Counted from the stretch's first letter, positions 26,556 through 35,423 are shown. The stretch is DNA of 64,000 nucleotides from Pseudobacter sp051955275 (GCF_051955275.1 NZ_JBQCGW010000009.1:1-64000), one strand, 5' to 3'. Notes: generated by a model from the letters alone, not told the origin. A program made the numbers and translations.

Positions 26556-27782
26556 TTACAGTATTTGTAAAGAAGGGATGGGTACTACAAATTGCCCTTT
26601 CCAGTTGCGGATGAACGCCAGCTGCTGCACAATCTCTTCCTTGATATTCCAGGGAAGGATGATCACAAAATCAGGCTGGTGCTGCTTCAGGTGCTCCAGA
26701 TCCACTACGGGAATATGACTGGCCGGCATGAACTTACCCTGTTTGTGAGGGTTGGCGTCAACGGCGTATTCGATCAGGTCAGACTTGATGCCGCAATAGT
26801 TCAACAGGGTATTACCTTTTGCTGCTGCGCCATAGGCCGCCACTTTTTTACCGGCACGTTTCTGTTCCACCAGGAAGTCCATAAGGTCCAGTTTCACTTT
26901 AAGCGCACGCTGTGTGAAATTATCATAGTAGTCGAGCCCCTGCATGCCCTTGCTCTTTTCTTTATCCAGCAGCATCTGCACATTGGGGGTTATTATATGG
27001 GTGCTGTCTTCTTTGTGATGTGCGTAGATGCGCAGTGATCCTCCATGAGTGGGGATCTCTTCCACATCAAACATTTCCAGTCCAGCTTCCGCAAAGATCT
27101 GCTGCACGGTATAGAAAGACAGGTAAGAGAAATGCTCATGATAGATGGTATCGAACTGATTATTGTCTACCAGTTGCATCAGGTGCGGGAACTCCATGGT
27201 GATCACCCCATCAGTGGCCAGCAGTATCTTCATCCCACCTACAAAATCCACGATATCCGGCACATGCGCCAGTACATTGTTTCCCAGGAGGAGATTGGCT
27301 TTGATACCTTTCGCTGCAAGGGTTTCAGCCAGGCGAACGCCAAAGAAATCAACCACAGATTCAACGCCTTTCTCTTCCGCTGCTTTTGCAGTATTGGCGG
27401 TAGGCTCGATACCGAGCACCGGTACTTTCTTTTCCACGAAGTACTGCAGCAGGTAGCCATCGTTGGAAGCGATTTCTATTACCTTGGATCGTTCGTTATA
27501 ACCAAAACGTTCGATCATCTTTTCCGTATAAGCTTTGGCATGTTTGAGCCAGCTGGTGGAATAGGATGAGAAGTAAACATAATCGCTGTTGAAGATGGCG
27601 TCGGACTTTTTATATTCATCAACCTGCACCAGGAAACATTTGGGGCAGGTGAAGGTTTTGAGGGGATAGAATGTTTCCGGTTCATTCAGCTGCTCCTGCC
27701 TTAGAAATGAATTGGAAGCAGGGGAATTGAACAGGTCGATAAAAACATGCGTAAGTTCCGTTTTACAAAATCTGCATTGCAT
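26556..27782 (-). CDS. TylC3-type NDP-hexose C-3 methyltransferase
   Basis: 408 residues in three parts. A zinc finger uses C3, C6, C46 and C49. The SAM-binding domain has VIEIASNDGYLLQYF, GIEPTAN and NNVLAHVPD. The C-terminal Methyltransf_14 domain contains AAYGAAAKGNTLLNY and ends VPIPSLQIL. The active-site stretch YHEHFSYLS is that of enzymes that put a methyl on C-3 of NDP-4-keto-6-deoxyhexoses. Here the likely substrate is CDP-4-keto-6-deoxyglucose, because rfbF and rfbG lie upstream. The gap to the rfbC-like gene is 3 bp. Confidence 0.88.
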   Translation of the reverse strand: MQCRFCKTELTHVFIDLFNSPASNSFLRQEQLNEPETFYPLKTFTCPKCFLVQVDEYKKSDAIFNSDYVYFSSYSTSWLKHAKAYTEKMIERFGYNERSKVIEIASNDGYLLQYFVEKKVPVLGIEPTANTAKAAEEKGVESVVDFFGVRLAETLAAKGIKANLLLGNNVLAHVPDIVDFVGGMKILLATDGVITMEFPHLMQLVDNNQFDTIYHEHFSYLSFYTVQQIFAEAGLEMFDVEEIPTHGGSLRIYAHHKEDSTHIITPNVQMLLDKEKSKGMQGLDYYDNFTQRALKVKLDLMDFLVEQKRAGKKVAAYGAAAKGNTLLNYCGIKSDLIEYAVDANPHKQGKFMPASHIPVVDLEHLKQHQPDFVIILPWNIKEEIVQQLAFIRNWKGQFVVPIPSLQIL

Positions 27783-27785
27783 AGT

Positions 27786-28331
27786 TTACAATCCTTTAAA
27801 GTTTGTGGTGAGCAGCGGATGGCTGGCATCCCTGTCAGACAGGTTCCCTGCGGCCAGCGGCCATTTGATATCGAGTGCAGGATCATCATGTCGGAGGCCG
27901 CCTTCCGATCCCGGCTTATAATATTCGCTGTGAAGGTAAATGAGCTCACAGTTATCAGTAAGCGCCTGGAACCCATGCGCAAAACCTTCGGGTATATACA
28001 TCATATTGCGGTTGGCAGCGGAAAGCTCTGCTCCGAACCATTGCAGGAATGTGGGTGAGCCTTCGCGGCAATCCACGATCACATCATAAACTGCGCCGGC
28101 AATACACCTTACCATCTTGATCTCGCGGAACGGAGGCAATTGAAAGTGCATCCCTCTTACGGTGCCTGCATGAGTAGTGAAGGAATGATTCATCTGTACC
28201 CACTCACTGGTATGCCCGATCTCTTTGAAAGCATCTTTGCAATAGAACCTGGCAAACCATCCACGGTCATCGGTGAATGGCTTCAGCCCTATTATATAGC
28301 TGCCGGCGAGCGGAGTGTGTGTAAAGATCAT
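27786..28331 (-). CDS. RmlC-like NDP-4-keto-6-deoxyhexose 3,5-epimerase
   Basis: 181 residues from ATG 28331, which overlaps the rfbG stop as ATGA; the longer frame to 28412 runs inside rfbG and is rejected. RmlC cupin motifs: VRGMHFQ with the catalytic His, IPEGFAHGFQAL, CELIYLHSEYY with the catalytic Tyr, and HDDPALDIKWP. Family members epimerise C-3 and/or C-5 of 4-keto sugars. In this CDP context only one centre may be turned. Confidence 0.85.
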   Translation of the reverse strand: MIFTHTPLAGSYIIGLKPFTDDRGWFARFYCKDAFKEIGHTSEWVQMNHSFTTHAGTVRGMHFQLPPFREIKMVRCIAGAVYDVIVDCREGSPTFLQWFGAELSAANRNMMYIPEGFAHGFQALTDNCELIYLHSEYYKPGSEGGLRHDDPALDIKWPLAAGNLSDRDASHPLLTTNFKGL

Positions 28332-29413
28332 AATGCCTGGTACTGGTTGATTTGTTGAAGAGTGAATGCAAGTTGCTCCTTCACAGGCTGTGTGTACCAT
28401 TCGATGGTCCACCGGATGGCTTCCTTAGCGCTGAGCTTCGGTTTCCAGTGCAGCTGCTGCATGGCTTTGGCAATGTCGAGCTTGAGCAGGTTGGCTTCGT
28501 GTGGCTGACCGGGAACGGCCAGGTTGCTCCAGTTACCGCTTCCCCAGCTGCCGATGGCCGTTTCCACCAGTTGTTGTACGGTAAGATGGTCTTCCGGCAG
28601 GGGACCGAAATTATACGCACTGGAATAAGTAGCGGGCAGGTTGTAGAGTAAAGCGCCGAGCACGAGGTAACCGTGCAGGGGCTCCAGCACATGCTGCCAG
28701 GGCCTTATTGAATTCGGGTTACGCACGGGTATGCTCTGTTCCGCACTCAGTGCGCGGACAATATCCGGCACGATGCGGTCCTTGCTCCAGTCGCCCCCTC
28801 CTATCACATTGCCTGCGCGGGCGCTGGCAATGGCCGGACGATTTTTCAGGGCCTGGGAAGGATTGAAAAATGAGTTCCTGAACGAACTCACCACGATCTC
28901 CGTACAGGCCTTGCTGGCGCTGTATGGATCATAACCTCCCAGTACATCATCTTCTTTATAGAGAATATCCTGTTCTTTGTTTTCGTACACCTTATCGGTG
29001 GTGATCACCACAATAGCGCAGTGCTTATCCAGCCTGATAGCCGCTTCCAGCAGGTTGGCAGTACCGATGGCATTCACTTCAAAGGTTTCGGCCGGGATCT
29101 CGTAAGAAAGTCTTACCAGTGGCTGTGCTGCCAGGTGGAAAATAAAATCCGGACGAAAATCCAGCACGGTCTGTTTCAGCAGTTCCTTATTGCGGATATC
29201 TGCCAGGATGGAAGCGCCGGGAACGAATGGCTCCATCAGTTGGTAGATACCACCTTCATAGGAAGGCGGTAGCGCATAGCCCTTTACGTCAGCTCCCAGT
29301 TGGGTAAGCCAGTTCATCAGCCAGGCGCCTTTGAAGCCGGTATGGCCGGTGAGCAGCACTTTCTTTCCCTGGTATAAGGAAAGTAATTCTGTATTGCTTA
29401 CCAGATTTTCCAT
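28328..29413 (-). CDS. rfbG: CDP-glucose 4,6-dehydratase
   Basis: 361 residues from ATG 29413 (MENLVSN); an in-frame ATG at 29434 would deepen the overlap with rfbF from 16 to 37 bp. GKKVLLTGHTGFKGAWL is the diagnostic N-terminus of RfbG. FHLAAQPLVRLSY, ITTDKVYEN (catalytic Thr-Asp-Lys) and YDPYSASKACTE (YxxxK) follow. The enzyme makes CDP-4-keto-6-deoxy-D-glucose. It is the second gene of the operon. Confidence 0.93.
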   Translation of the reverse strand: MENLVSNTELLSLYQGKKVLLTGHTGFKGAWLMNWLTQLGADVKGYALPPSYEGGIYQLMEPFVPGASILADIRNKELLKQTVLDFRPDFIFHLAAQPLVRLSYEIPAETFEVNAIGTANLLEAAIRLDKHCAIVVITTDKVYENKEQDILYKEDDVLGGYDPYSASKACTEIVVSSFRNSFFNPSQALKNRPAIASARAGNVIGGGDWSKDRIVPDIVRALSAEQSIPVRNPNSIRPWQHVLEPLHGYLVLGALLYNLPATYSSAYNFGPLPEDHLTVQQLVETAIGSWGSGNWSNLAVPGQPHEANLLKLDIAKAMQQLHWKPKLSAKEAIRWTIEWYTQPVKEQLAFTLQQINQYQAL

Positions 29414-30174
29414 TTCGCCTGATTGTTTTGCCATAAAGCTTCCAGTTCCAGTTTATCGCGCATGGCATCCATGCATTTCCAGAACCCATGGTGCTGAAAA
29501 GCCATCAGCTGCTCGTTTTTGGCCAGGTTCTCCAGGGGAGCATCCTCCCACATGGTATCATCCATATTGCCGTCGAGGTAACTGAACACTTCGGGCTTCA
29601 GCACAAAAAAACCTCCGTTGATCCATTTGCCATCGCCTTTGGGTTTTTCTTTGAAGTTGAGCACTTCTCCATTGGGTCCCATTTCCATACCACCGAAGCG
29701 GGCTTCGGGCTGGATGGCGGTTACGGTAGCTACTTTGTTATGGGCCTTATGAAAGGCCAGGAGCTTCGCCAGGTCAACATCGGCAACACCATCACCATAC
29801 GTGAGCATGAAATCCTCATTGCCCACATATTGCTGCACGCGTTTAAGCCTGCCTGCAGTTTTGGTGTTCAGACCGGTATCCACCAGGGTTACCTTGAAAG
29901 ACTCTGTATTGGTGTAGTGAACATCCAGCTTATTGCTGCCCAGTTCGATGGTGAGATCTGAATTATGCAGGAAATATTGCATGAAGTATTCCTTGATCAG
30001 GAAGCCTTTATATCCAAGACAAATAATGAATTCATTGAAACCGTAATGGCTGTATATCTTCATGATATGCCAGAGGATCGGCTTACCACCGATCTCCACC
30101 ATGGGTTTGGGACGAGTATCTGTTTCCTCGGCTATACGCGTGCCGAGGCCGCCGGCAAAAATGACTACTTTCAT
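29398..30174 (-). CDS. rfbF: Glucose-1-phosphate cytidylyltransferase
   Basis: 258 residues from ATG 30174 (MKVVIFAGG); a second ATG seven codons upstream is possible but gives a non-standard N-terminus. FAGGLGTRIAEETDTRPKPMVEIG is the nucleotidyltransferase signature, LTYGDGVADVD the metal-binding Asp site, and FEKCMD-like WKCMDAMRDK closes the domain. It makes CDP-glucose from CTP and glucose-1-phosphate and so opens the pathway. A TAGCTTTG box lies 18 nt upstream. Confidence 0.93.
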   Translation of the reverse strand: MKVVIFAGGLGTRIAEETDTRPKPMVEIGGKPILWHIMKIYSHYGFNEFIICLGYKGFLIKEYFMQYFLHNSDLTIELGSNKLDVHYTNTESFKVTLVDTGLNTKTAGRLKRVQQYVGNEDFMLTYGDGVADVDLAKLLAFHKAHNKVATVTAIQPEARFGGMEMGPNGEVLNFKEKPKGDGKWINGGFFVLKPEVFSYLDGNMDDTMWEDAPLENLAKNEQLMAFQHHGFWKCMDAMRDKLELEALWQNNQAKWKIW

Positions 30175-30192
30175 ATTTTGAAAAAAGTTGTG

Positions 30193-30200
30193 CAAAGCTA
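30193..30200 (-). promoter_or_regulatory. -7 box of the leftward CDP-sugar operon
   Basis: On the minus strand TAGCTTTG fits TAnnTTTG and is 18 nt from the rfbF start. It is back to back with the wzx-type promoter at 30248-30255. Confidence 0.5.
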
Positions 30201-30247
30201 ACTTATTAATATCTCATTACATAGGGGAAGCAGCAGCAAAGTTTACT

Positions 30248-30255
30248 TACTTTTG
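30248..30255 (+). promoter_or_regulatory. -7 box of the flippase gene
   Basis: TACTTTTG fits TAnnTTTG and is 24 nt before ATG 30280. No clear -33 TTG is visible. Confidence 0.5.
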
Positions 30256-30279
30256 CTCCCACTTTACCAACAAATCCCA

Positions 30280-31767
30280 ATGGGGCAGATCCGCAAACAA
30301 ACCATACAATCATCCTTTCTGTCGTATGCAGGATTCCTGATCGGCGCCATCAACACTTACTTTTTCACCAAACAGGGACTTTTCACCCCCGAACAATACG
30401 GCCTCACCCAAACCATTATCAGCATTGCACAGATCATTGCCCCCATCGGCACGTTGGGCATGACCATTTACATGGGCAAGTTCTTCCCGTATTATTTCGA
30501 CAGACTCAGCCATAAACGGAATGATATGCTTGCTATTGCCGTGATGATCAGCGCCATTGGCGCCATCCTGGTGTTTACGGCCTGCCTCATCTTTGAGCCG
30601 CTGGTTGTGCGGAAGTTTTCGGAAAGGTCGCTCCTGCTGGTGAAATACTATTACTGGGGACTGGTATTTGCCTTCTTCTTTCTCTGCTTCATGATCCTTG
30701 AAAGCTATCTCTACACGCTGAAAAAGACTGTACTGCCCAATTTCATGAAGGAAACGATGTATCGCCTGACCGTATCGGTACTGATCTTTCTCTACGCTTT
30801 CAAACTAATCAGTTTCGATACCTTTGTGATCCTTTTTTGTTGCGTGTACATGCTGCTGGTGGTGATTGTAGTGATCTACCTGGTAGCCTCCGGAAATTTC
30901 CATCTCAATTTCCGGATCAGTACGGTCACCAAAAGACTGCGCAAACAGATCTTCACCTATGTGGCTTTCGTGTACAGCGGTATTGTAATCAACGGGATAG
31001 CCCGCCAGATAGACACCCTGGCCATTGCCGGTGTTGGCGGCCTTACCAAGGCGGGCATTTACACGCTCAACCAGTTTTCAGCTGCCATCATCCAGGTGCC
31101 CTACCGCGCGCTGATGGCCATTGCGGCCCCGCTGATCGCAGAACACTGGAAGAACAAGAACCAGGAAGAGATCGGCCGCATCTTCAAAAGGGCCAGCATC
31201 AACCTGCAATTGATCAGCACCTTCCTCTTCCTGATCATATGGATCAACTACGATGATGGACTCAAAGTAATGGGCCTCGATCCCAGGTTCGCCTCAGGCA
31301 AAATAGTGTTCCTCATCCTGGGCATCTACAATGTGATGGACCTGACCGTGGGTATCAGCAGCGCCGTGATCATGACCTCCCCCGCCTGGCGTTTCGATTT
31401 TTATTCCGGACTGGTGCTGCTGGCCACTTCCATTCCACTGAACATATATATGGCGCGTGCCTGGGAAATGGAGGGCGTTGCTATGGCCACCCTCATTACG
31501 TATACCACCTACAATACCATCCGGATCATTTTCCTGAAAACCCGTTTCGGTTACTGGCCTTTCACCCCCCAAAGCCTCTATGCCCTGCTGATGGCGGTGG
31601 CAATATATGGCATCATGCAACTGGTAAATATCCATGGCCTGGCGGGGATTATCATAAAGAGCGCCGTATTCTCCGGTCTTTATATCGGTGGAGTGCTTCT
31701 TTTCCGCCTTACCCCTGACCTGCCGGAAGTGCTTAAAATCGTTAAAAAGAAACTGACCAGGAAATAA
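30280..31767 (+). CDS. Wzx-type polysaccharide flippase
   Basis: 495 residues from ATG 30280 (MGQIRKQTIQSS); a TTG at 30253 lies inside the promoter. There are about 12-14 transmembrane helices. The N-terminus, with FLIGAINTYFFTKQGLFTPEQYGL, matches the polysaccharide synthesis (MOP) superfamily. It probably flips an undecaprenyl-linked oligosaccharide built by the neighbouring GTs across the inner membrane. No wzy or wzz gene is recognisable nearby. Confidence 0.83.
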   Translation: MGQIRKQTIQSSFLSYAGFLIGAINTYFFTKQGLFTPEQYGLTQTIISIAQIIAPIGTLGMTIYMGKFFPYYFDRLSHKRNDMLAIAVMISAIGAILVFTACLIFEPLVVRKFSERSLLLVKYYYWGLVFAFFFLCFMILESYLYTLKKTVLPNFMKETMYRLTVSVLIFLYAFKLISFDTFVILFCCVYMLLVVIVVIYLVASGNFHLNFRISTVTKRLRKQIFTYVAFVYSGIVINGIARQIDTLAIAGVGGLTKAGIYTLNQFSAAIIQVPYRALMAIAAPLIAEHWKNKNQEEIGRIFKRASINLQLISTFLFLIIWINYDDGLKVMGLDPRFASGKIVFLILGIYNVMDLTVGISSAVIMTSPAWRFDFYSGLVLLATSIPLNIYMARAWEMEGVAMATLITYTTYNTIRIIFLKTRFGYWPFTPQSLYALLMAVAIYGIMQLVNIHGLAGIIIKSAVFSGLYIGGVLLFRLTPDLPEVLKIVKKKLTRK

Positions 31768-31807
31768 TACGGGATGGCATCCTCCGTTAAAAGCCCATTA
31801 AAAACAA

Positions 31808-31847
31808 CCGATTCATGTATGAATCAACGGATAAGGCCTCTTTTTTG
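31808..31847 (+). terminator. Possible terminator after the flippase gene
   Basis: GATTCAT/ATGAATC around a 2-base loop, extended by CCG/CGG with a bulge, is followed at a distance by CTTTTTTG. The gap between stem and T-run makes this a weak candidate. The T-run also overlaps the next -33 element. Confidence 0.3.
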
Positions 31848-31876
31848 AACATTTCATGCACCGGACATTACATTTG
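31844..31876 (+). promoter_or_regulatory. Promoter of the GT/FdtA/FdtB group
   Basis: TTTG at 31844-31847 and TACATTTG at 31869-31876 are 21 bp apart. Transcription would start about 70 nt before ATG 31953. Confidence 0.6.
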
Positions 31877-31952
31877 CATGCAACGACCGTCAGTCATTAC
31901 CTGTCAACACCGTAACGCTAACACATTATAAATCTGACTTTTGAAATAACCG

Positions 31953-32996
31953 ATGCTCAATTTCTGCACCTTATTCAATACCAATTACCTCGCCCGCGGT
32001 CTGGCCCTGTACGAGAGCCTGGAAAAGAACTGCTCCTCATTCCATCTGTATGTATATGCGTTTGACGATGCCAGTTATGACTGTCTCAAAAAACTCAACT
32101 ACCCCCATCTCACGCCCGTTGCCATGAAGGAATGGGAAGATGAAGCCATCCTGGCCGTGAAACCCACCAGGAGCATGGCGGAATATTGCTGGACCAGCAC
32201 CGCTACCATCTTACGATACAGTATCACTCATTATAATCTCGAAAGCTGCACCTACCTGGATGCCGACCTGTATTTTTACAGCGATCCGCAGGTGCTCTTT
32301 GATGAGATCGCTGATAATTCAGTTGCCATCAGCAGTCACCGTTATACGCCCATCTATGACCAGTCCGTTACCAGCGGCATCTATTGCGTTCAGTTCATGT
32401 TCTTCCGGAACGATGAACGTGGTATGCGCGTGCTGAACTGGTGGCGCGATCGTTGCATTGAATGGTGTTTTGCACGTTATGAGGATGGCAAGTTCGGGGA
32501 TCAGAAATACCTCGATAACTGGCCTTCACAATTTGAAGGAGTACATGTGTTCAAACATCGCGGTGAAGGGCTTGCACCATGGAATATCCAGCAGTCGGAG
32601 CCCGGACTGGAAAACGGGCAGCTTACCATTACGGAAATTTCCACCGGCAAAAAATGGAACGCCATCTATTTCCATTTTCATGGCGTGAAATTCTTTACTG
32701 ACCAGCAGGTGGCTTTGTGCGGAACCTTGTATGAATTCAGCAAGGATCAGGTGGCATTATTCTATTTTCCATACCTGAACAGGCTCCTGGAAATTGAAGC
32801 GGCCCTGAAAGCAAAGGGTTTTACCCTCAATTCAAATGGCGCAACACAGCCTGCTCCCGGTAAAGCTTCCATCCTGGTACAATTTCTGAAAGAAAGACTA
32901 CTGAACATCAAAATGGGCAAAGCATCGCCTTTCCATTTTAAAATGTATAATTTTAGCCGCCACAACCATTATTATTCACTGAACCAGATCAGATAA
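31953..32996 (+). CDS. Glycosyltransferase with a GT8-like DXD motif
   Basis: 347 residues. The N-terminus NFCTLFNTNYLARGLALYESL and the motif CTYLDADLYFYSDP, with DXD as DAD, fit retaining GT-A enzymes of the GT8 type. GDQKYLDNWP is another feature seen in that group. The C-terminal 60 residues are basic. It starts 7 bp before fdtA and shares its promoter, so it may transfer the amino sugar made by FdtA/FdtB. Confidence 0.65.
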   Translation: MLNFCTLFNTNYLARGLALYESLEKNCSSFHLYVYAFDDASYDCLKKLNYPHLTPVAMKEWEDEAILAVKPTRSMAEYCWTSTATILRYSITHYNLESCTYLDADLYFYSDPQVLFDEIADNSVAISSHRYTPIYDQSVTSGIYCVQFMFFRNDERGMRVLNWWRDRCIEWCFARYEDGKFGDQKYLDNWPSQFEGVHVFKHRGEGLAPWNIQQSEPGLENGQLTITEISTGKKWNAIYFHFHGVKFFTDQQVALCGTLYEFSKDQVALFYFPYLNRLLEIEAALKAKGFTLNSNGATQPAPGKASILVQFLKERLLNIKMGKASPFHFKMYNFSRHNHYYSLNQIR

Positions 32997-33003
32997 GCAG
33001 CAC

Positions 33004-33375
33004 ATGGCACAATTAATAGACCTGAAGACTTTTACAGACAAGCGTGGAAATCTTACGGTGATCGAGAAAGTGGTCCCCTTCGATATCAAAAGGATCTTTT
33101 ATATCTACGGAGTGGATGAATCCAAAAGAGGTGGGCACCGCCATAAGCAAACCATTCAGGCAGCCATCTGTATCCAGGGCTCCTGCCGCATCTACAATAA
33201 CAATGGCAGTTCGGAAGCATATTTTGAGCTGAACCGTCCGGATAAATGTCTGCTCATTCAGCCGGAAGACTGGCATACCATGGACCAGTTTACCCCTGAT
33301 GCCATCCTGATGGTACTCGCCTCCGAGTACTTTGATGCCAACGATTATATTTTTGAACCCTACTCAGCTGTATGA
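33004..33375 (+). CDS. fdtA: FdtA/QdtA-type TDP-4-keto-6-deoxyhexose 3,4-ketoisomerase
   Basis: 123 residues, one cupin. KRGNLTVIEK, RIFYIYGVD and the GGHRHKQTIQA stretch with the two active-site His residues are the hallmarks of this family. PEDWHTMDQF closes the cupin barrel. The enzyme moves the keto group from C-4 to C-3 of a TDP-sugar. The choice between the galacto (FdtA) and gluco (QdtA) product cannot be made by eye. The TDP-glucose-forming genes are not in the window. Confidence 0.85.
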   Translation: MAQLIDLKTFTDKRGNLTVIEKVVPFDIKRIFYIYGVDESKRGGHRHKQTIQAAICIQGSCRIYNNNGSSEAYFELNRPDKCLLIQPEDWHTMDQFTPDAILMVLASEYFDANDYIFEPYSAV

Positions 33376-34457
33376 TAGAATACGAAAACCTCGGCAAAGC
33401 CAATGCAGCATTCTTTGATGATTATCGCAAGGCCTTTGATAACGTGCTGCAAAGCGGCTGGTACGTACTGGGCCAGCAGGTAAAACAATTTGAAACGGAA
33501 TTTGCACAATACTGTGGCGCATCTCATGCAGCTGGTCTGGCAAACGGACTGGATGCTTTGATCCTCAGTCTGCGTGCGCTTGGCTGTAAACCCGGAGATG
33601 AAGTGTTAGTGCCTTCCAATACCTATATCGCTACCATCCTGGCTGTAATGCATAATGGGTGTACGCCGGTGCTGGTGGAACCTGATATCGCCACCTACAA
33701 TATCGATCCTTCTTTAATCGAAGAAAAGATAACGCCCAGAACAAAGGCCATCCTGGTAGTGCATCTTTACGGAAAGATCTGCGCGATGGACCGCATCATG
33801 GCTATCGCTCAAAAACACCATCTCTTTGTAGTGGAGGACTGTGCGCAGGCGCATGGCGCTTCACTGAAAGGCAGGCAGGCAGGCAGTTTCGGGGATTATG
33901 GAGCCTGGAGCTTCTACCCTACCAAGAACCTGGGCGCAATCGGTGATGCAGGCGCCATTACCTGTAATAACGAAGAATTAATAACGAAGATCACTACCCT
34001 GAGAAACTACGGAAGCAAAGTAAAATATTATAATGAAGTAGTTGGCTTCAATTCAAGGCTGGATGAATTACAGGCAGCGTTGTTGCGTGTGAAACTGGCG
34101 AAGATGCAGGCCATTACAGAACACAAGCGCATGCTTGGAGCCCTGTATCACGAAGGTTTGAAAAATGATTTCATCAAGCCGCAGGTGCACCCGGATTATT
34201 TTGATGTGTACCATATCTACAATGTCCGCCATCCGAAACGTGATGCATTGAAAGAATACTTATTGAAGCATGAAATAAAAACAGATATTCATTACCCGGT
34301 AGCTCCCAACAAACAGGAAGCGATGCGCGGTGTGCTTGACCAGGTACCCACCCCCATTGCGGAAGAGATCCACCAGACAACGCTAAGCCTGCCCATCTCT
34401 TACCTGCATACCAAACAGGATGTTGAACGGGTCATCGAAGTAATGAATAAGTTTTAA
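33372..34457 (+). CDS. fdtB: DegT/DnrJ/EryC1/StrS sugar aminotransferase (FdtB-like)
   Basis: 361 residues. PSNTYIATILAV, VEDCAQAHGA and WSFYPTKNLGAIGDAGAI, with the PLP-binding Lys about 185, are diagnostic. It adds an amino group to C-3 of the keto-sugar made by the FdtA-type enzyme, giving a TDP-3-amino-3,6-dideoxyhexose. ATGA overlap couples it to fdtA. No N-acetyltransferase (FdtC) follows, so the amine may stay free or be capped by a gene elsewhere. Confidence 0.87.
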   Translation: MIEYENLGKANAAFFDDYRKAFDNVLQSGWYVLGQQVKQFETEFAQYCGASHAAGLANGLDALILSLRALGCKPGDEVLVPSNTYIATILAVMHNGCTPVLVEPDIATYNIDPSLIEEKITPRTKAILVVHLYGKICAMDRIMAIAQKHHLFVVEDCAQAHGASLKGRQAGSFGDYGAWSFYPTKNLGAIGDAGAITCNNEELITKITTLRNYGSKVKYYNEVVGFNSRLDELQAALLRVKLAKMQAITEHKRMLGALYHEGLKNDFIKPQVHPDYFDVYHIYNVRHPKRDALKEYLLKHEIKTDIHYPVAPNKQEAMRGVLDQVPTPIAEEIHQTTLSLPISYLHTKQDVERVIEVMNKF

Positions 34458-34468
34458 TTAATCAATGT

Positions 34469-34584
34469 GTGCCCTGTCGCTCCCCTCTGGCGAGTGACTT
34501 TTATTTGTTCGCCTCCGGCGAACACCGTGATGCCGGGAGGCGACGGAATAGATGTAACTCGCGGGGATGCGAGTTGCAGGGCAC
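34469..34584. other. Structured element: closing helix with four hairpins
   Basis: GTGCCCTG (34469-34476) and CAGGGCAC (34577-34584) form an 8-bp closing helix. Inside lie four hairpins in nearly gapless order. Hairpin 1 is 34476-34482/34492-34498, 7 bp with one G-T. Hairpin 2 is 34506-34513/34517-34524, 8 bp perfect. Hairpin 3 is 34525-34546, CCGT/ACGG plus TGCC/GGCG with a GGGA loop. Hairpin 4 is 34556-34562/34569-34575, 7 bp perfect. It lies between two convergent genes, so it could be an RNA, a REP-like repeat or a shared 3' structure. Strand unknown. Confidence 0.55.
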
Positions 34585-34658
34585 CCCTTAACTATCACGC
34601 GCACTCTCATTATCAGGCATACACAGCTCAGCAGATACATCAAACACCTGCTTTCCCT

Positions 34659-35423
34659 CTACCTGCCCACTGCATTAGCCGGTGCCAGCGTTCCGATCAA
34701 TTGCAGGAACTTTGCCAGTCCGGCCCGCTTGGCTTCATCCAGCCTGTAGCTGATATTCTTCGTATAGTATTCGTGCAGATCATAATGCTCATAAGGGTTC
34801 TGAGCCACTACAGTATCAATATGCTTCAAGCCTTCTTCATTGGCGGCATCAAAAGCCTTCACAAATTCCTCCGGCAAAGGCTTATTGCTGACCCAGGCTG
34901 CAAATACAAAGGGTAATCCGGTAAACGCCATCCAGGCCTCGCCCAGGTCATAGATATATTTTGAATGTTTCCGCTGTTCCAGCGCCCTGTCGCCGATCAC
35001 CACGCCGGCTGTTGTACCCTGAATACGGCTGCGGTAATCATCTTTTGTATCCGTGACCACGGGATCGATCTTCCAGTAATCCCGCATGAGGATACGCGCC
35101 AGGGTCACGGAAGTGCGGCTCTGGTAATCCAGCAGCACTTCTGTGATCTCATGAACCGGCACATCGCTGAACAGGCAAACCGAGGCTACAGGCTGCGTAC
35201 AGCCGATACAGTAATTGGTATTGATATGATACTCCTTCATCCGGGGGATCACAGCCACAGGCACCAGTCCCATGTCAATGGTATCATCCAGGAGCATTCT
35301 GGCAATATTCGCCGGGTATTCGGGTACGGCCTCTATCTCATTTATCACAGGTGAATGCTCAATTCCATACAATAATGGTTTGGTATTGAGATAATTCACG
35401 ATTCCAACCTTAATCTTCTTCAA
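34659..35423 (-). CDS. mqnA: Chorismate dehydratase, futalosine menaquinone pathway
   Basis: 254 residues from TTG 35423 (KKIKVGIVNYLNTKPLLYG). The frame opens further upstream, but that part contains the TACCTTTG promoter box and does not fit MqnA, which starts at the IVNYLN strand. Other landmarks: LVPVAVIP, CLFSDVP, LDYQSRTSVTLARILM and VIGDRAL. The solute-binding-protein fold removes water from chorismate as step one of futalosine-dependent menaquinone synthesis. The other mqn genes are not in the window. Confidence 0.85.
   Translation of the reverse strand: MKKIKVGIVNYLNTKPLLYGIEHSPVINEIEAVPEYPANIARMLLDDTIDMGLVPVAVIPRMKEYHINTNYCIGCTQPVASVCLFSDVPVHEITEVLLDYQSRTSVTLARILMRDYWKIDPVVTDTKDDYRSRIQGTTAGVVIGDRALEQRKHSKYIYDLGEAWMAFTGLPFVFAAWVSNKPLPEEFVKAFDAANEEGLKHIDTVVAQNPYEHYDLHEYYTKNISYRLDEAKRAGLAKFLQLIGTLAPANAVGR

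Noticed and set aside
34469..34584. tRNA-like cloverleaf
   Set aside because: The arm lengths, the missing T-loop GTTCRA sequence and the lack of an anticodon arm of normal size rule out a tRNA.
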